64,000 nucleotides of DNA from assembly GCA_030762175.1 (NCBI GenBank), contig CM060843.1, positions 26,979,501-27,043,500 of the forward strand, written 5' to 3'. Below are positions 31,851-42,343 of this stretch, in pieces; the first letter of the stretch is position 1, and each line of letters begins with the position of its first letter. The stretch comes from Metallyticus violacea (Eukaryota > Arthropoda > Insecta > Mantodea > Metallyticidae). The position numbers and the translations under genes are program-made. The notes beneath the pieces were generated by a model. That model was given only the letters and a program-made list of their open reading frames with translations, did no database searches and was not told the DNA's origin.

Positions 31851-34405
31851 CCCACAGTATACTGTATACTAACTGCACTTATTTTCTGTTATTTTTATAT
31901 CTAATTTGTTAAACTGGTTAAAGTTTACATGAATCGCCCATTACTACTCATTAATTTACCTATTATTGATGACAAAGCTTAACAGCCGTCCATCATACCA
32001 GCTCTAGCTTGCGATAAAGGTTATCAAACTTAAAAATGGACTATAATTGTCAAGGACAAGACAGTAAACACCCGGTATAATATTAGCTGTATTTCTCTTC
32101 GGAGTCTTCTGAGGAATCTATATCAACTGAAAGTATTCCCCTCTTTGAAAACTAGCTGAAGCTGTAGATATCTATCTTCAATTCTATATTTTTATGATTT
32201 TCCAATTTTCTGCGTTTACACTATTTACTGCACTATTTATTAAGTTTTTATGTTATTGTACTGGTAACCTTTTATATTTTGTGAACTGCTTTCTTTTCAT
32301 GTGTGACAGGAATATTTCGATAGGATTAATACATGGTGGCAATCTTTAACAATGAAACTGATAAGGTAGAAGTTCGTCTTATCATTTGAACAGTAGACGC
32401 ACTGTAACAATTGGGTGAGGTATGGCAAGTTTATGTTTTATGTTTAACTCCATTATTGCCACTTAACTTGAAGAGAATTTTGATTTAGGAGTCTGGATTT
32501 TACTGTGAAATGGGGCTTTATCATTGAATATTACGAATGACCCTTCCAGACAATTCTAAAACATTTGTTAAATATAGTGGAATTCTCTATATCATTTTGG
32601 TCTACTGTAGCAGTAAGTGTGTTTTTGTTTGTAATAAATAGTTCCTCTTTAACTAACCCGAGTCGGTCTCTGCAATACGTTAGTACTATACTTTCTTCCT
32701 CTTCATGACTTAGAAGCCACACAATTTATGGAACGCCTAAACTGTGCTTTATCTGACCTGTGTTGCTATCATATCAACTCTCATCTGTCTGTCACTAGCA
32801 TCGTTGAGATGTAATCCTTAATTTCTAGCAGATAAGAATATATCCAGGTAAGTGGTGTCATTAAAACTGCTCTATCTGATTTACAGTTTTCTAAGAATAA
32901 CCACATAACGAAGTAATCACTTTATTGTTTGACTGCAACAAGTTCCTACTGCCTTATCTACATTATTGTATAAGAATATGCACTGTGCGTGACAATCCTG
33001 TTTTGCATGTTCAAAAAGTAATTCACTCGTAAATAATCCGCCTTAGCAGACCGAAATTTCTTTTTCTTTTTCTTTCTTTTTTCCAAATACTATTTTACTT
33101 TTTTGGAGTGTGGCAGCTATTTGAACTTTTCATTCCGTGAATTTATTTTATTGTACATACTTCTTTTGTTAGATCAAGATTTTTATGGACAAATCACTAT
33201 CATTTTCCACTAAAATACGGAATAAAGTCTGAATATTTTTCAAAATCATTACACTTCATTTTCATAACTTTGTACCCCTACCAATCTTACTCAGTGTTCT
33301 CTGTAACAAAGGCCTGGAACCAAATTCATGGGCAGCTTATCTTAACGCTGATAAAGTAGAGCAAAACTGAATCTGGGCGTCTATTACAATAAACACAGAC
33401 ATTCAAACTGCTAGCTCATACCTTCAAGTTCGCGCATAATACTTATCGCGTGGCAGTGAGTTTGGCAGGATGAAGGAATCGTGTATACAAACTTCCTTCC
33501 AGATCGGATTATTGTCATCAAAGCACTAATGAGTGGGTCTGCAATACTTCTAAGTAAATTTTTTTCTAATAAATGTACATAACTCATTTGTTAAAAAAAA
33601 ATGCTATTAATCTTTCAGCTTCTATGGTTTTTACTTAGAAGCATTACCCTTTACATTAAAACTATTAAATGTGATGAGACATATTTAATGTTCCGCGTCC
33701 TCTCCAAGGTAAGAAAACGACGCTCATTTCATTAACAAACGTAAACATTCGCTGCTGCTGTTGCTTCGCTTCGACTTGGAGTTTCATCATATCATGTGAC
33801 ACCTGCTTACTTCTGTGAACTTGTTACGTAGCCTCTCAGGCTTTTTTCTTGCAAGGTATGAAACCCGTACTGCGATCTTAGCAAATATAAACATCCGATG
33901 CAAATACTCTTAAACTTATCTTGTGTTTCCTTGCGTCACGGTTGCCAGATTTTTTCTAAACCAGACGCTCAGTTACAATTTAGTTTTGTAGTTCATAGTT
34001 CCGAAATATATTGCAACAATGTCTAAAACGAAAGCCACTGAGAGTTATGGTTTGTAGCTTTACGTCACAGTATTTGATTTTTTTATTTTTATGCTGTTTA
34101 AGAACAGGCCGTCTCTTAATTGAATATATAGCTATAAGTTTTACAAATTTCCCTTTACACATGTAAGACATGAAACGTCAGCCTATACATGTTTTATAAA
34201 ATTAAGCACCTGCCATCACGAAAGTTTCTCACAAAATTTGGCGCTCTGTAGAGAAATTTTGAAACAGATGCGTTTACGTGTCAAAATGAAAATAATCTGG
34301 GTGAGCATAGACGAAGATTCCACTGGATGGATAGTAAGACGCGCCATTGTCGTGTATTTAAAGAAATACCATGTCAATAAATGGCTGACGCAAAACGTGT
34401 CACGA
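31851..34405. other. Long stretch without recognised gene
   Basis: AT-rich sequence with scattered short frames; a T-rich pyrimidine tract at 33055-33083. No repeat family of this window is recognised. Confidence 0.5.
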
Positions 34406-34477
34406 TTCCAAGATTAATGCAAAGCAAAGTTTACAGTTCCAAGATTAATGCAAAGCGATTTAGATGCTGGTTTACAG
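34406..34477 (+). repeat. Two-copy direct repeat
   Basis: TTCCAAGATTAATGCAAAGC occurs at 34406-34425 and again at 34437-34456, each followed by a TTTACAG phrase. Confidence 0.85.
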
Positions 34478-34659
34478 TTTACAGTTCCTACGGCCCATCC
34501 CCACTAAAATATAAATATACTACATATGTTGTAATCTTAATCACCATATTTTGTGCATTTTAATTAGTAATGTAGATATTATGTATATATGTGTGTATAT
34601 ATAATGAGATGTAACTTCAATATGTTATGTGTGTCGTCAAAAGAGAAAGTTTTCTTCTA

Positions 34660-35581
34660 TGTAGCCCAGCCAGAAACGGGACAGAACCGAGAAATCAACT
34701 GCTATACGACAGAAAAGATGTTTTATACCACTTCTTAAAATACCTCGGTTGTTAAGGGTTAATGAAGTTCAGGCTTTCGAATAGTGAGGCCAGTGAACTG
34801 CCCAGTCGTTTATACAGATAACTTTAAACCAACCAATGTAAAAATATGTTTTAACCTTCAAATAGTAGCGGGTGGCCAGCGTTAGCAGGTGAATTTGAAA
34901 ATCAGCCAATAGTAGATGTACATTTTGAATTTTCAAAGCAAAGTGCGAGACTTACGCGTGCCCCCCCCCCTCTCTCTGTGGTTTGGTGAAGCCAAAATGT
35001 AGTTAATTTGAATCGTATACATAAGAAGGCGTTTGCTCCGCTGGGGCATCTGTTGAAAAAGACCAGACGATCAGTTCAGATAATCATACGATCAGATAGT
35101 AAGACGAACAGATACTCTGTGGGTAGAGTTTGACACTTGCTCTGATATGCGAAGTATATACGCAGAATAATCTACAATCGTCGCGGGCAATACGATAAGT
35201 GCTATTTCGGTTGTCGTCTCCTTAAGAGTCGCAGCAGCTAAATTTATACTTGATATAGTTAAGTTCTACCGTACGCAGAACACCAGAGGACGTGAAAGGT
35301 GATGTGAATGATAAATTACCACATATAGTCATATCTACCCATCGTATGATTATTAGCATTGTTCATATCCTCCCCCAGTCCTGTTGAGCCCGAGTCACAA
35401 AATAGCTGAACAGAATCCTGAGAACAAAGCTATCTATAGTCAACGAAACATCGCTACAAAATAGGGCGATCAGCATCTAAATCGCTTCGTAACTGATGAC
35501 CAACTGTCCTTACCGACAAACCGTTTCTAAATAGGAGTCCAGCGTGGAGTCAACCTACCAAAGGGCTTCTAAATTGGCGCC
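34660..35581 (+). mobile_element. LTR remnant, family L, copy 1, with primer-site-like end
   Basis: It aligns in patches along its length to 39500-40490. Shared phrases include GGGTTAATRAA, CCAATG/CCAATGA with TATTTTAA, GAGACTTACGCG / GAAACTTACGCA, AGAGGACGTGAAAG and CCCAGTCCTGTTGAG. It starts near TGTAGCCC and shares AACGGGACAG with copy 3 at 52.8 kb. It ends at AAATTGGCGCCAGTGAGGC (TGGCGCC at 35575-35581), the usual form of a Gypsy-type primer-binding site after an LTR. A 46-codon frame starts at 35654, where gag would begin, and soon stops. No polyprotein is seen. Confidence 0.6.
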
Positions 35582-36237
35582 AGTGAGGCTGCAGGTTCTG
35601 TGACAATATTGCATAAATTTCGATAATGTTTTACTGATCATTTTGCTGCCAACATGAAGTACGAACAGCCGAATATCCTAAGTGATATGGTACATAGACT
35701 GCACAGACCTCGAGAAGAATTCAAAGCATTAGATCTTAATGTAGATACCAAATCGCTATTGCCATCCATGCCTACGCTAAAGAACTTGTAGCAGTATTTC
35801 AATGATTTTGCGTCTGCCTTTAATAAACCGAACAACTATAGTGTCTTTTAATTAAAATTACTTAAGACTTGTTCAAATGATATGTTAAATCTATTTTACT
35901 TACATTTCTGTCACTGTAGTTTCCGTTTGCAAAAGTACTAGGACAATTGAAACAGTAGGATTTTTTGTCAGAAACATCCAAGTAGTAAGTAATATGCAGA
36001 GAAAATTCAGTTGTTTTGCTCACAAATGGCAATGTTATGAATAAAATAATTAGAGATACTTAATTATTATCACATACCAAATCCCTTATCAGTCTAGCTG
36101 ACGGTGCTGCATTCATTTTGATATTTCATTCAAGGCTAATTTTCAGGTGATGCTGTTGGCGAACGTTCAAGATTTAGACCATTTGTTAAAACGGTACGCT
36201 TTCGCTTGTGCACTGTGCATACATATTAGTGACAATA
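35582..36237. other. Leader remnant, then no gene
   Basis: About 250 bases may be leader and gag start of the preceding LTR element, with the short unrecognised frame 35654-35791. The rest shows nothing recognisable. Confidence 0.35.
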
Positions 36238-36530
36238 TCGTGAATTGCAATTCAGGAAGGAGGCAATTGGTCAGGGGAATTCTGTGTAAAGCATACGACT
36301 AGCTAATTCCACAATTCCACAAAAATGCCTTTTTTTAGAGCCAACTAGCCAATTATCTATATTTATTGCCATAAGACCAGCAGGAAACCGTTCAAATAGT
36401 AATATTCAGGAAGATGACAAAGAAGGAAGTAGGAAGTGGTATTTAACTAAGGGTCAACGCACAGTTGAAGAAATGTGAAGCACCGTGTAGCGGATAAGAT
36501 TTATAACTAAAGCGCTAAGCGTTTATATAG
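36238..36530. repeat. Dispersed repeat X, copy 2
   Basis: Matches 3238-3535 at both ends: GGAAGGAGGCAATTGGTCAG at the left and GCGGATAAGATTTATAA at the right. Confidence 0.55.
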
Positions 36531-37208
36531 AATGTGTCCTCTCACTTAGTTAATATTCATGTAATGCTAAATAAAATAAAAAGCTCTAAATTTGAATTGT
36601 GTAATAAGGGTTGAAATAATATGGCAGGATAATGGATAATCTTGCGAAAATCTAGTTTTCTGTTATGGCCAGAAGAGCATAAAAACTGACCTTTTCAGGA
36701 GCCACTAACATACCAGATTCATTCACGTCACAGCCAATATCGATAGCAGTGCTTCTCCCTGTTTTTCCTACCATGCTGAGGCTATTTTTACAGCTACGAA
36801 GTCAAAATGTAAGCAATTATTTAATGAAACGTAATCGTCACTGTGTCAAAATTCCATGAGACAACCATCTCTTTGGCGTGTTAGTGATGCTATATTTCTA
36901 TAATGCCAGTGTTTTCTTTATTTATTTAGAAGACATTATCCACTATTTCCAAAAATATTGAATGATAGTTTTACATACCTATTACATTTTCTTGTAATAC
37001 ACTGGTATTAAAAGTTAGCTTTAACTCTCTGGCAAGATAGACCAGCAACATGATGTGGAAAATGCATAATTATCATTATTACTGACATTTTTTATATTCC
37101 CCCTTTGAGCCCCTTTTTATTGCACTTAAAATAGTGCATTATATGTACAATAGTTCTACAACAATAAATATAAGTATAGTAAGTATATCAAATAAGTTAA
37201 AAAGAAAC
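36531..37208. other. No gene recognised
   Basis: AT-rich, short frames only. Confidence 0.5.
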
Positions 37209-37430
37209 AAGACTGTTTGCTTTTTTTTTTTTTTTTTTTTTTTGAATGATTTATTTATGAACGCTCTTTAACAGCTCAGGTCATCAGCGTCCCATTCAAC
37301 TCAGGGCGTGAAACGGCCGACAAATTTTTCTCAGAGGCCTCTCTTTCAGACTTGAGGTTCTTTATCGTGCCGTAAATGTACGACACGGGACCCACGGCTT
37401 TACTTTCCTTTCGAAGGAAAGACTGTTTGC
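37209..37430 (-). repeat. SINE-B, 5'-truncated, with poly-A and target duplication
   Basis: The 12-bp repeat AAGACTGTTTGC flanks it at 37209-37220 and 37419-37430. Next to the left copy is a run of about 23 T, the poly-A tail on the minus strand. The body runs from the 3' end (GGACGCTGATGACCTGAG on the minus strand) to CTTCCTTTCGAAAGGAAAG and lacks the tRNA-like head. It is a textbook 5'-truncated insertion. Confidence 0.9.
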
Positions 37431-37568
37431 GGTATGCATAAATGTTTCAACTCGAGCTTTTCTGAGAACATCCTACTAGAGATAAATGGACACTTCATGT
37501 GATATACTGAGGAAAAGAACTGTATAGTTTGCATTATTATCCTTACATTTCCACACTTCTACTAGTAA

Positions 37569-38069
37569 TTGTTAGCAGACAGCTATGCGGAGCGATTCAA
37601 TGAACTAGTTTGCCGTGCTTTTTCCACGAGCGAGTGCACGCATTTTTCTGCCGTTGACTGGAACAAGATCACACTAGATTCTGGCTGTCAGTGTGGATCT
37701 GATAAAGTTGAGTTCAGTATAGTTTTTAAGAACAATATGTTTTGTCCTGTATTTAAAAGCGAAGCGAATTATAGCATAGTATATATGTTTCATGATTCGT
37801 GTGTGTCAACTCAATTAGCTCGTCAAGTTCAAAAACGATTTGAAGAAAGATTCCAGGTGTACAAGTTCCAAGCCGTACAACAATCCATAATCTTTATAAT
37901 AAAGTTCAGGCCACGTGTAGTGATCAGTCCAAGAAACCTAACAGACACAAAATTGGTGTTTAGTATACCAGGAAAGGAGAAAAATTATAGGGCTTTTTTC
38001 CCTGAGACAGTGGTTGTGCCTCCACATTCTCAATATAATATTATCTCTCCCTTATATTTACAAAATTAG
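37569..38069 (+). CDS. Unidentified 167-codon open frame, possibly an exon
   Basis: This is the longest open stretch I could not attribute to a transposon. It opens right after a TAA at 37566-37568 and has no ATG until codon 57 (37737). An intronless gene would therefore start late, or the stretch is an exon. The upstream TCCTTACATTTCCACACTTC and GTTAG resemble a splice acceptor. The product has five Cys in its first 60 residues (including CQC), then FHDSCVSTQLARQVQKRFEE and a basic, hydrophobic C-terminal half. I recognise no domain, signal peptide or membrane segment. By base composition a frame this long is only mildly surprising, so coding is unproven. It could also be a piece of an unrecognised mobile element. 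Confidence 0.35.
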   Translation: MLADSYAERFNELVCRAFSTSECTHFSAVDWNKITLDSGCQCGSDKVEFSIVFKNNMFCPVFKSEANYSIVYMFHDSCVSTQLARQVQKRFEERFQVYKFQAVQQSIIFIIKFRPRVVISPRNLTDTKLVFSIPGKEKNYRAFFPETVVVPPHSQYNIISPLYLQN

Positions 38070-39499
38070 CCGACAAAAAACGTTTTTTCACAAGACTTCG
38101 CCACAGCTCATACAGTGAATGTTTTTATGAGAAAAATTTAAATTGTGATTCAGTTATCAGTATAAATTTGTTTCTGCTTTGATTCCCTGATCTGACCCTT
38201 GAGATTTTTTCTCTGCAGTAAATTAAAAGATTCCATATACAGGACAAATCTGGAAGAAATTAAACAAAATATCGCTCATGAAATAGGCAGCATTATTCAA
38301 CATGAAATATGACGAGTGACGGATAGTTTTTAAAGAAGTGCCAAAAATAATACGGAGAATAACGGAGACCTATAGGCAAAACATCACAAGATGGTTAATG
38401 GTTCATTGGACCACTCTGTAGTATGAGATTGTAGCGATTGGCGAGCAAGCTGAAAGTAAGTTCACCTTCCATCTGCTTCACATGTTTCGAACTTTAGACA
38501 GACAGCTATACCGCAGTGCTATTGCATATACATTACAGAGAGTGTCTTTATTAACAAAAATATCGTAAGGTTTCCTCTCTGCACCAATCAAGATGGACGC
38601 AAACACCTGCTATACGCTCTACTGCAGATAGTTTGGTTAGTTTGTATATAAAGAACGGCATTCTCCGCACAAGACTGTTGTAGAATCACAAACGGGAATC
38701 ATAAATCAGTTAGCTGCGTTTGCTGGATTAGAGTGAGGATAAAATGGCAGGCTAATCCTAAGTCAGCCTGGACGGTGTAGCTTCGAATTAACCCCTATAT
38801 AGAGAAAATATTTATGATGCTTATTATGTGGTTGAGGAAAGTAAAGAGATGGCGTTTTAGGGGGGTCCTCGTGGTGGGAAGGATATTCAGCCAGTTCAGG
38901 TATTAATTGATGATAATTGTTGATATCGTGCGACAGAAAGGAAGCACCTTGACGACATGTTACAGCGACATCAGAGTTAAAATGTTTCTCGTATCATGAT
39001 AGCAAAACTGTAGTGGTCACGTGAAACAGCATTCTATAAAATAATTATTTAAACTCTTTTTCAGAACATCAGCAAATCTGTAATGGTAACATATACTTTC
39101 GGGGGAACACAACTAGAACCTTCGACGTGATCCAAAAATTTCTATCACAAATCATTTGATATTAGGGAATCAATAATAACTTAAGAGGAATCATTAGTTT
39201 TGATGAAGCTGATCTAGAATACTGTAGAACAGAGCAATATTTTTATATAAAAATGCAAGTTTTGTTGATTCTAGAGTTGAGGCTGCACTGGAACAGAATT
39301 TTATGCAGTTTCCATAACGTAGTAATGGGATTGATGCTGCTAAACTGCCTCTAATTTCAAGTTGCATCTCTCGTTCATTGACACAGTTATTACGTCCTAC
39401 CCGTACTGAAATATAAATATAGTATAATATTTATGTTGCAAACCTAATTATAACAGTCCATGCATTGTAGTTAGTAATGAGATATATGTATTATTCGGC
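38070..39499. other. No gene recognised
   Basis: Mixed composition and short frames. A TATATAAAG at about 38645 is a possible but unsupported TATA box. Confidence 0.45.
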
Positions 39500-40490
39500 A
39501 TAATTTTAACTTTGAATTGTACGTCTACAAAACAGAAAACCTATGGTGTTTTCTGTTACGGTAACTTGGAAAGCCAAGAAGGTCATACAATAGGGCGAGA
39601 ATATACCAGAGGGTCGAGTGTAAATGCCACATTTTAAAAGAACTGCCGTTGCAGGGTTAATAAACTGAATAAATTTTAAATTCGTTAGGGCTTTGAACCC
39701 GATACCCATTGTACTGTTAACCTTTACACTAGCCAATGACAACAAAATATTTTAAACTTTCAAAAACTGCAAATGGCACGTGTGCCATATGAACATGAAA
39801 ATGTATTTTTGAACTTTTAAAGAAATGCACGAAACTTACGCAAGCCTATGTGACCCTGCGGCATCGTTAAGCCAACAATTACTTGATTTGAATTTAATAT
39901 ATAACAAAGGGTTTGCTCGACTGGAGCGCTCATAAGTGTGCCGTTGCTGAGGCACGCAGCTCACAGAATCAGCTCAGACGCAAATAACATTTGCTTCGGA
40001 CGCGAGCTCACAGTTCCGATAAATCAGTTAGACAGTTTTTAATTTAATAGTCGGCTGAAACGCAGTTATCAATTACACCGTTTTCAGTTCACCCCGCCGC
40101 GGCATTCATCTGTAAGTTTCACACGCAGCGAGACACACTTGTTATTCTGATACTCTCAGTAGTAAGATATACATTGCGATTACCAGTTTCACTTTTAAGT
40201 TCCACTCTCGGCAGCTAAGTTTGTATTCCACGGAGTCTATTGTACGAAAAACAACAGAGGACGTGAAAGATTTTGAACACAATAAAGTACCAATATATAT
40301 ATATATATATATATTATGTCGTATCGCGTGCTTATTTACACTGTTGAACTCCTCTCCCAGTCCTGTTGAGTACGAATCAACAAAACAGCAGAATTCATCC
40401 TGGGAAATTGTTGTCGTTGAAGCGTGGGCAACAATACCGAAGCGATCAATAATCAATCTACCAAACCGGTTCAAAATTGGCATCACAACA
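39500..40490 (+). mobile_element. LTR remnant, family L, copy 2
   Basis: Homologous to 34660-35581 in order. Shared phrases include GCAGGGTTAATAAACTGAAT, ACTTACGC, AGAGGACGTGAAAG and CCCAGTCCTGTTGAG. A possible poly-A signal AATAAA lies at 40281. The end CAAAATTGGCATCACAACAT is at the same position as the AAATTGGCGCC boundary of copy 1. Frames of 114 (minus) and 90 (plus) codons across it are not recognised. An (AT)n run interrupts it at 40292-40314. Confidence 0.55.
40292..40314. repeat. Microsatellite (AT)n inside LTR copy 2
   Basis: About eleven AT units. Confidence 0.9.
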
Positions 40491-41539
40491 TGAGGCCGCT
40501 CGACAACGATAACAAATCACTTCACAATTGGTGCTTAAACTGGGGCATTTAACCGGAGTCTACTTAACCGCTCCCTTATGAAGCATTATATGGTGGTGAG
40601 GTCTGAGCAAGGAATTGGTTAAGCCACTGTACAGGTGGCTAAGTTTGGCGTCTAATTCAACGATACAGGAACGTGCCGATGAGCCAATCTGACGATAGCA
40701 GTAAAGTATGCTAGTGCTCTATCTTGTTGGAACCAAACAGTGCTCATGAAGCACTTTCTATAACTGATTACGCCCATCCTCAGATGGAAAATATCAAATA
40801 TCCTGTGGTATATTTGTAAATATATTTGTGAACCCTGAACCTTTTTAGGCCGCGATAAGATAGTCAGCTATATTTTTCGTACAGTACTTTTTTTTAAACC
40901 AGCTAGAGGTTGCACGCATTATATGACACATTTGAGGAAATGTAATGCTATCAGTCTTTTTCCTTTTCTTTATGTGTGTGCTACCTTCCTAAATATTTCA
41001 GACTATACGCCGCTCCAAATATGGCGTTCAGCAACTAAATCGCTTTATAAATGGCGACCATCAGATCACCACCGACTAAAGCTGTCTAATATATAAGGTA
41101 TTATATGATATAATTATTTGCTGCCCAATATATTCCGTTATTATTTATTTATTTATTGCAATGCTGTTTAACTGTTAATGTTCTAGTTCCTTTTTCCTTT
41201 GTCAAAGTGCTAATGGACCTTAAAACTTTAATAACGTTTGTTTTGGTAATTTTAAAAGTTAATAAAGTTATTAGTCCTATGTTAGTGATTAATGCTGGTC
41301 TGTTTAAAAATCCTCTCCTATGCTCGGTATGCAAATGAGAAGCCAACCACAGCTTTTGAAGTCTCAACGGGCTGCTCCTCTCTCATTTTCTACTTGGTAT
41401 TAACTGAGAAGCCCCTCATTTAAAAGACTGGAAGGTGCACCCTTGTGCCCAGTGACTCTCGTTCTTTACATCTAAGGAACCGGAGTCAAATGTTGTTAAT
41501 ATGAGTTGTTTAACAAGCATTCGAAGTCCCGGGAATGAG
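40491..41539. other. Possible LTR leader relics, no gene
   Basis: Near 41015-41075, CAGCAACTAAATCGCTTTAT then AATGGCGACCATCAG resembles 35470-35515 of LTR copy 1. This suggests more of the same family. A frame at 41156-41338 is not recognised. Confidence 0.35.
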
Positions 41540-41745
41540 TTGGCATGGTTCACTTCCTAATTTCTCTCAAAGTAGGCTCCTTGGGTTTTCACACACTTAA
41601 ATCAACGAGCATTCCACCTCTCTGTGTTGAAATATCTGTCGTGGAGCACAAAATATCTTTTTATTGGAGATTTTAGCTTCGGGAATAGCCAGAAGTCACG
41701 CTGAGGGTTCGGAGAGTAGGTAGCCTGACGAACAATGCCTTTCTT
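41540..41745 (-). pseudogene. mariner-type transposase, C-terminal fragment
   Basis: The minus strand reads YSPNPQRDFWLFPKLKSPIK (plus positions about 41659-41721), corresponding to YSPDLAP-DFFLFPKLK----. FNTERWNAR, one stop, then FKCVKTQGAYFER (about 41560-41610) match the C-terminal W-KCI---G-YFEG-. Spacing to the end is normal and one stop interrupts it. The N-terminal part is missing. Confidence 0.7.
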
Positions 41746-41822
41746 TTGTCACGTATATCTGCCTCATCTCAGACAAATGAAAGTGTGATATCAACCTACC
41801 TGCCTCTCAGCGGCTGAACTAC

Positions 41823-42343
41823 CGATACGGGTAGTCAAAATAGTTAAGGCATGGACTAGTGAGCGGGAGATTTGTGGTTCAATTTTGATTTTCTTTTATT
41901 TACGAATGCTATTTAACATCTCAGGTCATCAGCGTCCCATTCTATTCAGGGCGTGAAACAATCGACAAATTTTACTCAGAGGCCTCTCTTTCAGGCTTGA
42001 GGTTCTTTATCGTGTCGTAAATGTACGACACGGTTCCTACGACTTTGCTTCCCTTCCGAAGGAAGTCATACTTAGGATTTTTACTCCCGAAAAGCCGGCG
42101 ATCTGCGGTTTAGAAGGCAAGTGTGGTTACCACTACGCTACTTCACCACCAGGACCGACTTGCGGTTCGAAACTCAACAGTACGTCCTTTTCAGGTTTTC
42201 TTCGGTCTTCATAAAAGGAAATTTTCGGGAAGGTAACCTAAACATAGGCCTGGAACACTTCCTTTCCAAATTTATAATTTAATTTTATGCTTTACCAATA
42301 AACATTGCCTGTGATGTCCACAACAGTAAAAATGTGCATTAAA
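41823..42343 (+). repeat. SINE-A, split by a nested SINE-B
   Basis: The left part (to 41882) has the head GTTAAGGCATGGACTAGTGA and GCGGGAGATTTG, up to the B box. The right part resumes at 42160 with TTGCGGTTCGAAACTC and continues through AGGCCTGGAACACTTCC to the family tail near 42320-42343. The two parts together give one normal SINE-A. Confidence 0.85.
41872..42171 (-). repeat. SINE-B nested in the B box of SINE-A
   Basis: A full reverse SINE-B (about 41883-42159) ends with CCACCAGGACCGAC, the start of the SINE-B head on the minus strand. Its flanks TTGTGGTTCAA (41872-41882) and TTGCGGTTCGA (42160-42170) are a duplicated target made from the SINE-A B box. SINE-B therefore inserted after SINE-A. 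Confidence 0.85.

Noticed and set aside
33055..33083. Pyrimidine tract that might be a splice acceptor
   Set aside because: No open frame of note follows and no AG at a suitable position supports an exon.
39680..39745. tRNA B-box-like GGGTTCAAAG on the minus strand
   Set aside because: The region aligns in order to LTR family L, and the A-box counterpart is poor.
40142..40493. 114-codon (minus) and 90-codon (plus) frames
   Set aside because: They lie inside LTR copy 2 and run through an (AT)n microsatellite (IYIYIYI); no protein motif.
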